DNA from: Methanomicrobia archaeon | GTDB lineage: Archaea > Methanobacteriota_B > Thermococci > Methanofastidiosales > B48-G16 | Length of the DNA stretch: 19,883 nt | Reading direction: 5' to 3' | Assembly: GCA_023133315.1 (NCBI GenBank) | Contig: JAGLWR010000002.1 | Span: forward strand, 1 to 19,883 | Shown here: piece after piece, positions 13,526 to 19,883 of the stretch | How the letters are laid out: each line of letters begins with the position of its first letter | How positions within the stretch are numbered: the first letter of the stretch is position 1 | Translations under genes and position numbers: made by a program | Notes under the pieces: model-generated | What the model was told of the DNA's origin: nothing | Seen by the model: the letters and a program-made list of their open reading frames with translations, nothing else | The model's database searches: none

Positions 13526-15105
13526 ACATACTCTTCGCTATTCTATTTCCAATTATCGGTGCTCTGATAATACCTTTTACAAAAAGAGTAAAGGAACATG
13601 TTTCAATTTTTGCATCTGTACTCTCCTTTCTGACAGTTCTCTCAGTATATCCCGAGGTCTCCAATAACCAGACCATAGATCTTTATATACACATGATCCT
13701 TGATCTGCATATCTTTGTTGACAAATTAAACTTTATTATAATCTCTCTTGTTTCATTTTTTCACATCCTGATTCTTGTCTATTCAATAAAATATATCAAG
13801 AAAGATCATCTCAGGTACTATCCTTTACTACTTTTAACGATGGGGTTCACTTTAGGGAGTTTCCTTTCGGGCGACCTTCTAACATTTTACATATTTTTTG
13901 AGATGACGACACTCTTCTCGTTTTTTTTGATAATGCATAAAGGAACTGAAAAAGCAAGAAGGGCCGGATTTATGTATTTAATTATGTGTTTTATAGGAGG
14001 AGCTCTGATTCTGATCTCGTTGGGATCAGTGTACGTCCAAGAAGGTAACTTTGAGATCTATAATTTAACCAACGGTTCATCCATTTTGTTTATTCTCGGA
14101 TGTTTGATAAAGGCAGGAGCCTTTCCTCTGCACTTCTGGCTGCCGGAAGCACATCCCATAGCACCTTCACCCGTATCTGCTTTGCTCTCGGGAATCATGA
14201 TAAAGATAGGCATTTATGGAATTGCAAGATTTTTTATGGTGCACGAAAGTATTGATTGGGTAGTTATTGTAGCCATATTTTCAATGCTTTTTGGAGTGAT
14301 TTTGGCATTGATTCAGAGTGACATCAAAAGGATACTGGCGTATCATAGCATAAGTCAGATCGGCTACATGCTTTTAGGAATAAGCATCTCGTCTGTGGGC
14401 ATTGCAGGAGGGGTATTTCACATGATAAATCATGCTGTCTTTAAAAGTTTATTATTTCTGTGCATGGGAGCTGTGATATACTCGACAGGAGAAAGAAGGA
14501 TACAGAGGCTGGGAGGATTATATAAAAAAATGCCGTACACTATGATAACATGTATAATAGCAAGCTTTGCGATCTCCGAGATACCCTTATTTAACGGTTT
14601 TGTAAGTAAAACTATCATCTTCGATTCTCTCTCTGACAATTTTTTGAAAATCGCCTTTATATTCACATGTGCAGGAACATTTGCTTCATTTTACAAATTA
14701 AATAGATATGTATTCTTCGGAAAACTTCCCGATAATCTGAAATCTACAAAAGAAGCACCAAAGTTAATGTTGTTTTCAATGATCACTCTCTCTATTATCT
14801 GCGTATTGATCGGAGTTTTCCCAAATATTATATTCAAAAACTTATATGCCGGAATGTTTGATTTTTGGAGTTTGAGTCATCTTTTAGAAGCATCTGTGTC
14901 CATCATTCTGGGAGCTCTTATATTCATTTTTGGAAAAAAAGCAGGATTATTTGATATGAAAGAATACAGTATGGATAAGATTTACCGTAGGTTTACGGCA
15001 TCTGCAATCTTATTCTATGAAAACATCAATAAAATTGTCTCTAAAGATCTTAATATCTATATTTTATGCATTCTACTATTTTTTATTATTCTATATTTCC
15101 TCTAA
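13522..15105 (+). CDS. Second antiporter-like subunit (MrpA N-terminal/MrpD paralogue)
   Basis: At 527 aa with ~14-16 membrane helices, it shares the same antiporter motifs: TFYIFFEMTTLFSFFLIM (Glu), then IKAGAFPLHFWLPEAHPIAP and PVSALLSGIMIKIGIYGIAR. It is longer than MrpD, with a C-terminal extension ending in a final helix (YILCILLFFIILYFL). Having a D-like gene last, with no large MrpA and no hydrogenase module after it, suggests it supplies the MrpA N-terminal function, completing a split complex. It converges on and overlaps the AbrB-ACT gene by four bases. Confidence 0.85.
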   Translation: MNILFAILFPIIGALIIPFTKRVKEHVSIFASVLSFLTVLSVYPEVSNNQTIDLYIHMILDLHIFVDKLNFIIISLVSFFHILILVYSIKYIKKDHLRYYPLLLLTMGFTLGSFLSGDLLTFYIFFEMTTLFSFFLIMHKGTEKARRAGFMYLIMCFIGGALILISLGSVYVQEGNFEIYNLTNGSSILFILGCLIKAGAFPLHFWLPEAHPIAPSPVSALLSGIMIKIGIYGIARFFMVHESIDWVVIVAIFSMLFGVILALIQSDIKRILAYHSISQIGYMLLGISISSVGIAGGVFHMINHAVFKSLLFLCMGAVIYSTGERRIQRLGGLYKKMPYTMITCIIASFAISEIPLFNGFVSKTIIFDSLSDNFLKIAFIFTCAGTFASFYKLNRYVFFGKLPDNLKSTKEAPKLMLFSMITLSIICVLIGVFPNIIFKNLYAGMFDFWSLSHLLEASVSIILGALIFIFGKKAGLFDMKEYSMDKIYRRFTASAILFYENINKIVSKDLNIYILCILLFFIILYFL

Positions 15106-15509
15106 TCGATCTTTCTGACTTCAAGCTCTTTTACAAATTCCATGGCACTTAAATGTTTTTCTAATTTCTCTAAAGGAATCTTTGATTTTGAGATATCGAC
15201 TATCACCACAAGAGCTGAGAGATTTCCATATTCCAGTTCATCACTTTCATTGAAGAGTATATTTATATTTCTTTTCCCCAACTCAGAGGCTATTTTTGCA
15301 AGGACTCCAGGTTTATCTTCCAAGACCGCCTCTATTTCCACCAGATCCTTACCCGGGAGAGCTATTCTTTCAAAAGATATCTCTTTTGTTCTTTCATCTA
15401 TTTCTGCCAGTAAATAAGCTCCTTCTACAATTCCCAGTTCTAATGCAATATCCTCCGGGAGTTCTATGATTCCTTTATTCTTTATTTTTATCAGATCATA
15501 CGCCCTCAT
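15102..15509 (-). CDS. AbrB-ACT fusion regulator
   Basis: The 135-aa protein combines an N-terminal SpoVT/AbrB-like swapped-hairpin (residues ~1-50; YDLIKIKNKGIIELPEDIALELGI) with a C-terminal ACT domain (~55-130; EIEAVLEDKPGVLAKIASELGKRNINI). The ACT part probably binds a small ligand such as an amino acid and the AbrB part DNA. The start is preceded by GAGGT. It is divergent from the BASS-like gene, a plausible target. Confidence 0.85.
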   Translation of the reverse strand: MRAYDLIKIKNKGIIELPEDIALELGIVEGAYLLAEIDERTKEISFERIALPGKDLVEIEAVLEDKPGVLAKIASELGKRNINILFNESDELEYGNLSALVVIVDISKSKIPLEKLEKHLSAMEFVKELEVRKID

Positions 15510-15541
15510 TTTTTACCTCTGTATATCTATTGAATTTGGCA

Positions 15542-15557
15542 GTTTATATCTCTTTCG
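15542..15557 (-). promoter_or_regulatory. Promoter of the AbrB-ACT gene
   Basis: Leftward CGAAAGAGATATAAACT shows a BRE-like CGAAAG followed by a TATA at ~15542-15550. The start is expected near 15520, about 11 bases before the ATG. Confidence 0.5.
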
Positions 15558-15579
15558 AAAATAACATGGAACAACAAAA

Positions 15580-15588
15580 ATTTAAAAA
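15580..15588 (+). promoter_or_regulatory. TATA box of the BASS-like gene
   Basis: ATTTAAAAA is centred 25-31 bp before ATG 15609 and 15615 and lies back to back with the AbrB-ACT promoter; a leaderless transcript is likely. Confidence 0.5.
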
Positions 15589-15608
15589 GATACCAAGAAA
15601 GAATACAC

Positions 15609-16466
15609 ATGAACATGAGTACTGCATTTATATTGGCACTCATATTTGGGCTCCTGTGTCCACAATATTCCCCCATGCTGGAGGATTATTTTGTTTTCAT
15701 GCTGAGCATAGTCATGTTTCTTTCTCTCCTGGATTTAAAATTTACGAGAGATATAGGAAATAAAAGAGATATTCTCTTGATTTTGTTTTTCAACTATGTT
15801 GTCTTAGGTACGTTTCTTATTGTAGCCGGATCGTTTCTTGAGACGGAGTTTTTTGAAGGGTTTGTCGTTTTGGCTGTAGCACCCCCGGCAGTTGCAGTGA
15901 TCCCCTTTACATACATTCTCAAAGGAGACCTGAAACTCTCTGTGGTGGGGCTAACTTTTGCCTATCTAGGTTCAGTTTTTATAGCTCCAGTGATCATCTT
16001 TCTGATATTCGGAGAGAGAATAAGTTATGTAGAATTACTTAAAACATTGATTGAATTTATAATTATCCCGATGCTCCTTGCTTTTTTCGTTTCTAAAACG
16101 AAATTTCATGCGAAAATAAAAGAAAACAGAGATTATATCATGGCCATTCTCATGTTTCTTGTAATCTATACTATAATCGGGATAAACAGAGACGAGTTTT
16201 TCAAGTCGGAAATGTTGTACCTTCTCATAATAGGATTTCTCAAAGCGTTCGGAGTCGGATTTTCAGTGTTCTGCCTCCTGAAAAAAAGAGAGAGAAAAAA
16301 AAGGATAAGTTTCACACTTTTTTCATCCTTTAAAAACTGCGCTATTTCTGCCGCTATAGCTCTGGAACTCTTTGGAGAAAGAGCAAGTTTAAGCCCCGTA
16401 ATGGCAATTCCCTTTGAAATACTTTTCTTTTTTGTATTGGGGTTTATGGTTAGGAAGGGGAAATGA
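15609..16466 (+). CDS. BASS-like (bile acid:Na+ symporter family) membrane protein
   Basis: The 285-aa protein has 8-9 predicted membrane helices and short loops, slightly shorter than typical BASS members (~300 aa). The segments VLAVAPPAVAVIPFTYILKGD and FKNCAISAAIALELFGERASL resemble the two discontinuous-helix core regions of BASS-fold transporters (PPA.. and KN..xxA). Substrate unknown; candidates include organic acids. ATG 15615 (residue 3) is an alternative start. Its 3' end is duplicated in degenerate form 1.5 kb downstream, marking a recombination junction. An auxin-efflux-carrier-like identity is the main alternative. Confidence 0.75.
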   Translation: MNMSTAFILALIFGLLCPQYSPMLEDYFVFMLSIVMFLSLLDLKFTRDIGNKRDILLILFFNYVVLGTFLIVAGSFLETEFFEGFVVLAVAPPAVAVIPFTYILKGDLKLSVVGLTFAYLGSVFIAPVIIFLIFGERISYVELLKTLIEFIIIPMLLAFFVSKTKFHAKIKENRDYIMAILMFLVIYTIIGINRDEFFKSEMLYLLIIGFLKAFGVGFSVFCLLKKRERKKRISFTLFSSFKNCAISAAIALELFGERASLSPVMAIPFEILFFFVLGFMVRKGK

Positions 16467-16467
16467 G
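16435..16467 (+). repeat. 3' end of BASS gene, copy A of an imperfect direct repeat
   Basis: These 33 bases encode the last residues (LGFMVRKGK) and stop of the BASS-like gene. They match copy B at 17969-18001 at 28 of 33 positions by manual alignment. Copies A and B flank the DUF2254-like gene. Confidence 0.6.
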
Positions 16468-16545
16468 ATTTATCTCGAACAACTTTTACAGAGCAGCATG
16501 TATTCCTCTTAAAAATGCTCAATATAGTTTTTAAAACTTGGAAAA

Positions 16546-16554
16546 GCTTAAATA
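16546..16554 (+). promoter_or_regulatory. TATA box of the DUF2254-like gene
   Basis: GCTTAAATA is centred 27 bp before ATG 16577 with no ribosome-binding site, implying leaderless mRNA. Confidence 0.55.
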
Positions 16555-16576
16555 GATGCTCATTCTATAGATTCAT

Positions 16577-17956
16577 ATGCGAGGTAAATCAATATATGCA
16601 AAATTACACTCTTCTTATAGAAAATTAGTGACATTACCCTCGGAGTTTCGGGTACATATCTTACTTTTTGCAGTGTTTTTTATTGCCCTATTGTGGTCAG
16701 TAGATATTTTTTTCAAAGAGATAGATGTACAAAAAACAGAATTTCTACTTAGTGCTCTAATCCAAAGCCAAGCCGCCATATTATCTATTGTTGTATCTAT
16801 AACTCTAATAGCTATACAGTTGGCATCTGGAAATTATTCAATTAAAATGTTCAGAGTTTTTCTTGATCCAAAAAGAGGATTATTTTTATATTATATAATG
16901 TCTTCAATTCTTTTTCTTTTATGGTGTAGCATAACTTTGTTAATATTTGAAAAATCTGATTTATTGCAAATAAAACATACTATTTACTTTTTTGCACTGA
17001 TCCAGTTTATGCTCTTTTATTATATCGTAGATACTATTAGAAAATTTGAACCTGATTATATTATAAATGACTATATAAAATCGAAAATTAAAGAAGCTTT
17101 TAAAGAAAAAGATAAAGAAAAGAGCCTTAGTTTTATTAACTCCCTACAACAAATTTCAATGAGGGGAGTAGGAACCTCAAACTATGAAGTGTTAGAACAC
17201 TGCCTGAATGTTATTGAGGAAATCTCAATTGAAATAAATAAAAAATATAGATCATTTTTCTATCAATTTAATAATCTGATGCAGATTATGGAAGATCTCC
17301 CAAGACAGTCAGTTCAAAACTATTACATCTTTAAAAAAATAATAGATCATTTTGGAAACATTTTCATTGAAACTCTCAAAATTGACATGGGCAGAAAAGA
17401 TCTTCTTGCCAAAGATGGATCTTTCCAGAAATTGATATTGTTCAAATTAAGATCAATTTGCCACTTCTCAATAGATTACAATCAATCCTTCCCGATTGAT
17501 AAGATATCTAGCACTTTGAGAGACATGACCGAAAAAATAATAAGATCCAATATTGGCAAGCCTCTTAAAAATTTAGAAGAAAAAATGGTAAATGAAATCA
17601 TAGACATTTACACTCATACAATAAGTTATTCGATAGATCAAAATTTTGCTTTGAGAAACCAGAGTCTTTTTTTCAAAGTGATTAAAGATTTGTTTATGAT
17701 AGGCAAGCTTTCTGTGGAATATCAAAAAGATGATCTTGCAATAGAAATTTCTAAAAAATTAAAGGCAGCAGATATAGGGAATATTATTGTAAAAAATTTT
17801 GGATCAGATCATGAAATTACCCCTATCAAATACGTATATAATGAACTTTTAGAAAAAATAGAAAACAAAGAGGAACACAATGAAAAGATGATATGTCTAT
17901 CTAAGTTCTTGGAATTGTGTAACTACGATGTTGAGATTTCAGAGTTCATGAAATAG
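16577..17956 (+). CDS. Membrane protein with DUF2254-like N-terminus and a helical cytoplasmic domain
   Basis: The 459-aa protein starts with ~25 charged residues, then four membrane helices within ~28-160. The second carries AAILSIVVSITLIAIQLASG, which resembles the DUF2254 core (FSITLVALQLAS-type). The remaining ~300 residues are soluble, helical and rich in Lys, Glu, Ile and Asn, with no known motif. Composition is more AT-rich than the mrp genes. The gene stands alone between two copies of a BASS-gene 3' end, so it looks inserted. No function is known; the membrane-plus-cytoplasmic-helical layout is also seen in some defence proteins, but nothing here proves that. Confidence 0.6.
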   Translation: MRGKSIYAKLHSSYRKLVTLPSEFRVHILLFAVFFIALLWSVDIFFKEIDVQKTEFLLSALIQSQAAILSIVVSITLIAIQLASGNYSIKMFRVFLDPKRGLFLYYIMSSILFLLWCSITLLIFEKSDLLQIKHTIYFFALIQFMLFYYIVDTIRKFEPDYIINDYIKSKIKEAFKEKDKEKSLSFINSLQQISMRGVGTSNYEVLEHCLNVIEEISIEINKKYRSFFYQFNNLMQIMEDLPRQSVQNYYIFKKIIDHFGNIFIETLKIDMGRKDLLAKDGSFQKLILFKLRSICHFSIDYNQSFPIDKISSTLRDMTEKIIRSNIGKPLKNLEEKMVNEIIDIYTHTISYSIDQNFALRNQSLFFKVIKDLFMIGKLSVEYQKDDLAIEISKKLKAADIGNIIVKNFGSDHEITPIKYVYNELLEKIENKEEHNEKMICLSKFLELCNYDVEISEFMK

Positions 17957-18000
17957 TTTTATTTTTATTATTGGGTTTTATGGTTGGGAGGAGAAAATGA
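17956..18000 (+). pseudogene. Displaced C-terminal remnant of a BASS-like gene
   Basis: In the frame ending at TGA 17998-18000 the sequence reads VLFLLLGFMVGRRK-stop, aligning without gaps to the end of the upstream BASS protein (LFFFVLGFMVRKGK-stop). It includes nucleotide copy B (17969-18001). No start or upstream homology is present, so this is a stranded gene tail left by insertion or recombination between diverged homologues. Confidence 0.5.
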
Positions 18001-18011
18001 GGTACCTTTCA

Positions 18012-18049
18012 TAAATTTTATATACAATAAATGCGATAAATTAATAAAT
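18012..18049 (+). promoter_or_regulatory. AT-rich promoter region of the TIR-like gene
   Basis: Two TATA candidates are present: TTTTATATAC (~18016-18025, start near 18046) and GATAAATTAATAAAT (18035-18049, centred ~26 bp before ATG 18068). No ribosome-binding site precedes the ATG, favouring the second and a leaderless mRNA. Confidence 0.4.
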
Positions 18050-18067
18050 CAAAACACTATTTTATAA

Positions 18068-19063
18068 ATGATGGATAGAATAAGAAACTATTGTCCAATG
18101 GTGGGTATATGTCCATATGAGCCTGTGAATATAAAATCCGACTCATATTTTTTGATCCAGCCTTTTGATAGTGAAAAAAACGAACGTGAAAAGGCGATAG
18201 AGGATGCACTTAGAAGATTTTATGGCCCCAATAGAGAATATGAACTTAAAAAGTCAGATTCTAAAATATACGATTATGGCAGTTATTGTGATATTTGTTT
18301 TAAAATAAAATCATCCCAATTCTGTATTGTTGACATATCGGGAGAACTTTATGAAATTATTGATAAGAAGTCAGGCAAAAAGGAAAAAAAAGTATTCCTA
18401 CGTCCTAATGTTGCTTTAGAGTTAGGAATGGCATATGGATTCAATAAACCTGCATTGATACTATCCCGTAAGTTGAATGGCAAACGCCAAATCCCATCTG
18501 ACATCAAGTTTGTTAGATATATTGATATTTCATTGATAGATTTTTATGGATGGTCTGGCGCATCTCAAAAGTTATTAGATCGGCTAAGAGAAAGTGTACC
18601 TTTTAGACCCATAAAAGAATCATTAGATTTGGATGATAAAAGATTAAAGAAAAAGATTAGAAATCATTTTAAGTTGTTATTGTATTTAAAAGAGAGACTG
18701 CCATTCTTACAAAGGAAAAATTTTATAATAAACCAAATAAGTTACAGTAATGGTAGATTAGTTGGTATGATAAAAGATGCAAAAGAGTTAAAAGAAAATG
18801 TTTGTTTTAATTTTTATATATCAGACGATGAAATCGAACATTTGGTAGGACGATTAAAAGTTTATCACATACAGCCAACTGGATTGGCTCAGGTAGAATT
18901 TTATAGCGTAGGAAGAGATGAAGATTATTTGAATAATGTTGCTCAAGAATGTTACAAAGGTAGGATTTTTGTTCCCGGAAAACATAGACTAGAGTTGATT
19001 ACTCCCGAGGAAGTTAAAAAGATAAACTTAAAAGAGATAAGAAATATAATGGGTATGATATAA
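18068..19063 (+). CDS. Predicted TIR/nucleoside-deoxyribosyltransferase-fold effector-like protein
   Basis: The 331-aa protein begins with a two-Cys segment (C9-P-M-V-G-I-C15-P). Residues ~26-165 then look like the TIR/NDT-fold: strand YFLIQPFDSE (27-36), helix, CIVDISGE (86-93), and RPNVALELGMAYGFNKPALIL (112-132), where E118 is in the position of the catalytic Glu of NADase/nucleoside hydrolase relatives; IPSDIKFVRYID follows. The C-terminal ~130 residues are strand-rich (RLKVYHIQPTGLAQVEFYSV) and unassigned, perhaps a sensor or beta-barrel. Such folds act in antiphage defence by NAD depletion, and in nucleoside salvage. The next gene is 21 bases downstream with a good ribosome site, so the two probably work together. 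Confidence 0.6.
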   Translation: MMDRIRNYCPMVGICPYEPVNIKSDSYFLIQPFDSEKNEREKAIEDALRRFYGPNREYELKKSDSKIYDYGSYCDICFKIKSSQFCIVDISGELYEIIDKKSGKKEKKVFLRPNVALELGMAYGFNKPALILSRKLNGKRQIPSDIKFVRYIDISLIDFYGWSGASQKLLDRLRESVPFRPIKESLDLDDKRLKKKIRNHFKLLLYLKERLPFLQRKNFIINQISYSNGRLVGMIKDAKELKENVCFNFYISDDEIEHLVGRLKVYHIQPTGLAQVEFYSVGRDEDYLNNVAQECYKGRIFVPGKHRLELITPEEVKKINLKEIRNIMGMI

Positions 19064-19084
19064 CAGAACTTAGGAGATGTTATC

Positions 19085-19474
19085 ATGAAAGAAATTGAAG
19101 GTAAAGTCGCAGAGATAATAGATCTCTATACAATTGTTATTAATAGAGGACGTAAGCACGGTGTTGAAGAAGACATGCGCTTTGTGATCTATGAACCGGG
19201 TGATATAATCGAGGACCCTGATACTAGCAAGCCTCTAGGCAACTTTGAACACATAAAAGCGAAAGTAAAAGTCACTTATGCTCGTGAAAAATTCTCTACT
19301 GCAGAAACCTACATAACATATACAGTACCTACTGTCCCATATACACCCATCCTAACAAGAGAATACCAAAAACGCCAAGAACTACCTTTGGATAGAACAA
19401 TGAGAGAACAATTGCTCAAACACCTAATGTCACCAGTCAAAGTAGGGGATTTGGTTAGGCAAATTCTGGACTGA
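19085..19474 (+). CDS. Small protein resembling the FlgT C-terminal domain
   Basis: The 129-aa protein contains the pattern KVAEIIDLYTIVINRGRKHGV, then MRFVIYEPGDIIEDPDTSKPLG and KAKVKVTYAREKFSTAE. This resembles the FlgT C-terminal type beta-domain (GV..GM.F.VY, DPDTGE.LG), found widely in non-flagellar proteins. The last ~50 residues (PYTPILTREYQKRQELPLD...) are extra. GGAGATG lies upstream of ATG at proper distance. It is the second gene of the TIR-like pair; role unknown, possibly a partner, sensor or inhibitor. Confidence 0.6.
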   Translation: MKEIEGKVAEIIDLYTIVINRGRKHGVEEDMRFVIYEPGDIIEDPDTSKPLGNFEHIKAKVKVTYAREKFSTAETYITYTVPTVPYTPILTREYQKRQELPLDRTMREQLLKHLMSPVKVGDLVRQILD

Positions 19475-19525
19475 TTTTGGTAGACCTATTGCAAATACAA
19501 GTGAGTTATATAAGACAATTGAAAT

Positions 19526-19549
19526 CTCGAACTTTCGAGTTAAATAAAA
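19526..19549 (+). promoter_or_regulatory. Palindrome abutting a TATA box upstream of the last gene
   Basis: CTCGAA-CT-TTCGAG (19526-19539) is a perfect 6-bp inverted repeat that runs straight into the TATA-like GTTAAATAAA (19539-19548), covering the BRE position. Transcription would start near 19570, ~80 bases before ATG 19652. The rest of 19475-19651 holds no convincing gene. Confidence 0.4.
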
Positions 19550-19651
19550 CGCGATGTAGATGGCATATAGTGTAAAAATGTCAGATTTCCTTGATCGTAC
19601 TTCATAGAAGAAAACAGAAGAAGAAATAAAAATTGTAGAAGGAACGGAAAT

Positions 19652-19883
19652 ATGAAAACAAAAAGCCTCGGTATTGCTTTGGTAGATTTTGTTGATTCTA
19701 AACAGAAACCAAGTCTAGATGACAAACTGAAAATACTATTCGAGAGAAAATCGCCTAAAAAAATGGCACCTCAGAGATTGGGTGGTGGCACTGCATATAT
19801 GATTGAAGAATATGGAAATATTACAAACCCTCAGTTTCCGATTCCTGATTGCTTCAAATCAATAAATATATATGTAATTCAAC
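19652..19883 (+). CDS. Unknown protein, 5' part only (runs off the window)
   Basis: The open frame starts at ATG 19652, preceded by GAAGGAACGGA as a weak ribosome site, and stays open to the window end (77 codons). An in-frame TGA upstream with no earlier start supports this ATG. The visible part (starts MKTKSLGIALVDFVDSKQK; later LGGGTAYMIEEYGNITNPQFP) has no motif I recognise, no signal peptide and no membrane segment. Its position after the TIR-like and FlgT-like genes suggests it may belong to the same accessory module. Confidence 0.5.
   Translation, partial: MKTKSLGIALVDFVDSKQKPSLDDKLKILFERKSPKKMAPQRLGGGTAYMIEEYGNITNPQFPIPDCFKSINIYVIQ

Noticed and set aside
19561..19608. 15-codon frame starting ATG GCA TAT as a leader peptide
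   Set aside because: No ribosome site and no regulatory feature such as a codon run; too short to support.
19540..19725. 61-codon leftward frame
   Set aside because: Low-complexity Phe/Leu-rich translation, antisense to the palindrome/TATA region and the partial rightward gene.
1..19883. CRISPR array, IS element or integrase gene
   Set aside because: No regularly spaced repeats, transposase or recombinase motifs are visible in any frame examined.

Overview
The window comes from an AT-rich euryarchaeon. Evidence for this: an archaeal FtsZ2 preceded by a ribbon-helix-helix CdrS-type regulator, an NreA DNA-repair protein, archaemetzincin, RibL-type nucleotidyltransferase, the KEOPS subunit Cgi121, an Obg/NOG1-type GTPase, and archaeal core promoters (BRE + TATA) that often sit about 27 bases before an ATG, implying leaderless mRNAs. 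Hydrogenase, methanogenesis and other lineage-diagnostic genes are absent, so I do not place it more finely; the content would suit Archaeoglobi, Methanosarcinales-like or related Halobacteriota lineages.

Layout. 1-1143: a small leftward transcription unit of two tiny reading frames, a winged-helix regulator, and a leftward tRNA-Gly(GCC) with encoded CCA. 1185-2415: a GC-richer lipoprotein gene (ChaN/erythromycin-esterase-like) with a DtxR-like palindrome in its promoter; it is broken near its 3' end by a one-base frameshift in a T6 run. 2505-2610: a candidate small RNA with its own promoter, a 10-bp closing stem and a T-run. 2656-5934: GTPase, universal stress protein and archaemetzincin in one run, then NreA. 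5918-9147: leftward CNNM/CorC-type membrane protein, rightward ribL, then the leftward cdrS-ftsZ2 cell-division operon. 9312-9695: cgi121. 9751-15105: a tightly packed nine-gene Mrp/Mbh-like cation/proton antiporter operon (E, F, G, split MrpA C-terminus, B, C, D and a second D-like subunit). 15102-16466: a divergent pair, AbrB-ACT regulator and a BASS-like membrane transporter.

16467-19883 looks like an accessory region: very AT-rich, with unfamiliar genes. It holds a DUF2254-like membrane protein, a protein whose N-terminal half resembles TIR/nucleoside-deoxyribosyltransferase-fold NADase effectors, a small FlgT C-terminal-like protein, and an unknown gene that runs off the window. A degenerate second copy of the 3' end of the BASS gene lies just after the DUF2254-like gene, so that gene appears to have been inserted or exchanged at the BASS 3' end. 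This junction and the TIR-like module beside it are the best candidates for an undescribed system.

The housekeeping part links cell division (cdrS-ftsZ2), tRNA t6A modification (cgi121), DNA repair (nreA) and ion homeostasis (mrp operon, CNNM protein). All protein assignments are by motif recognition from the sequence alone; no database search was run.
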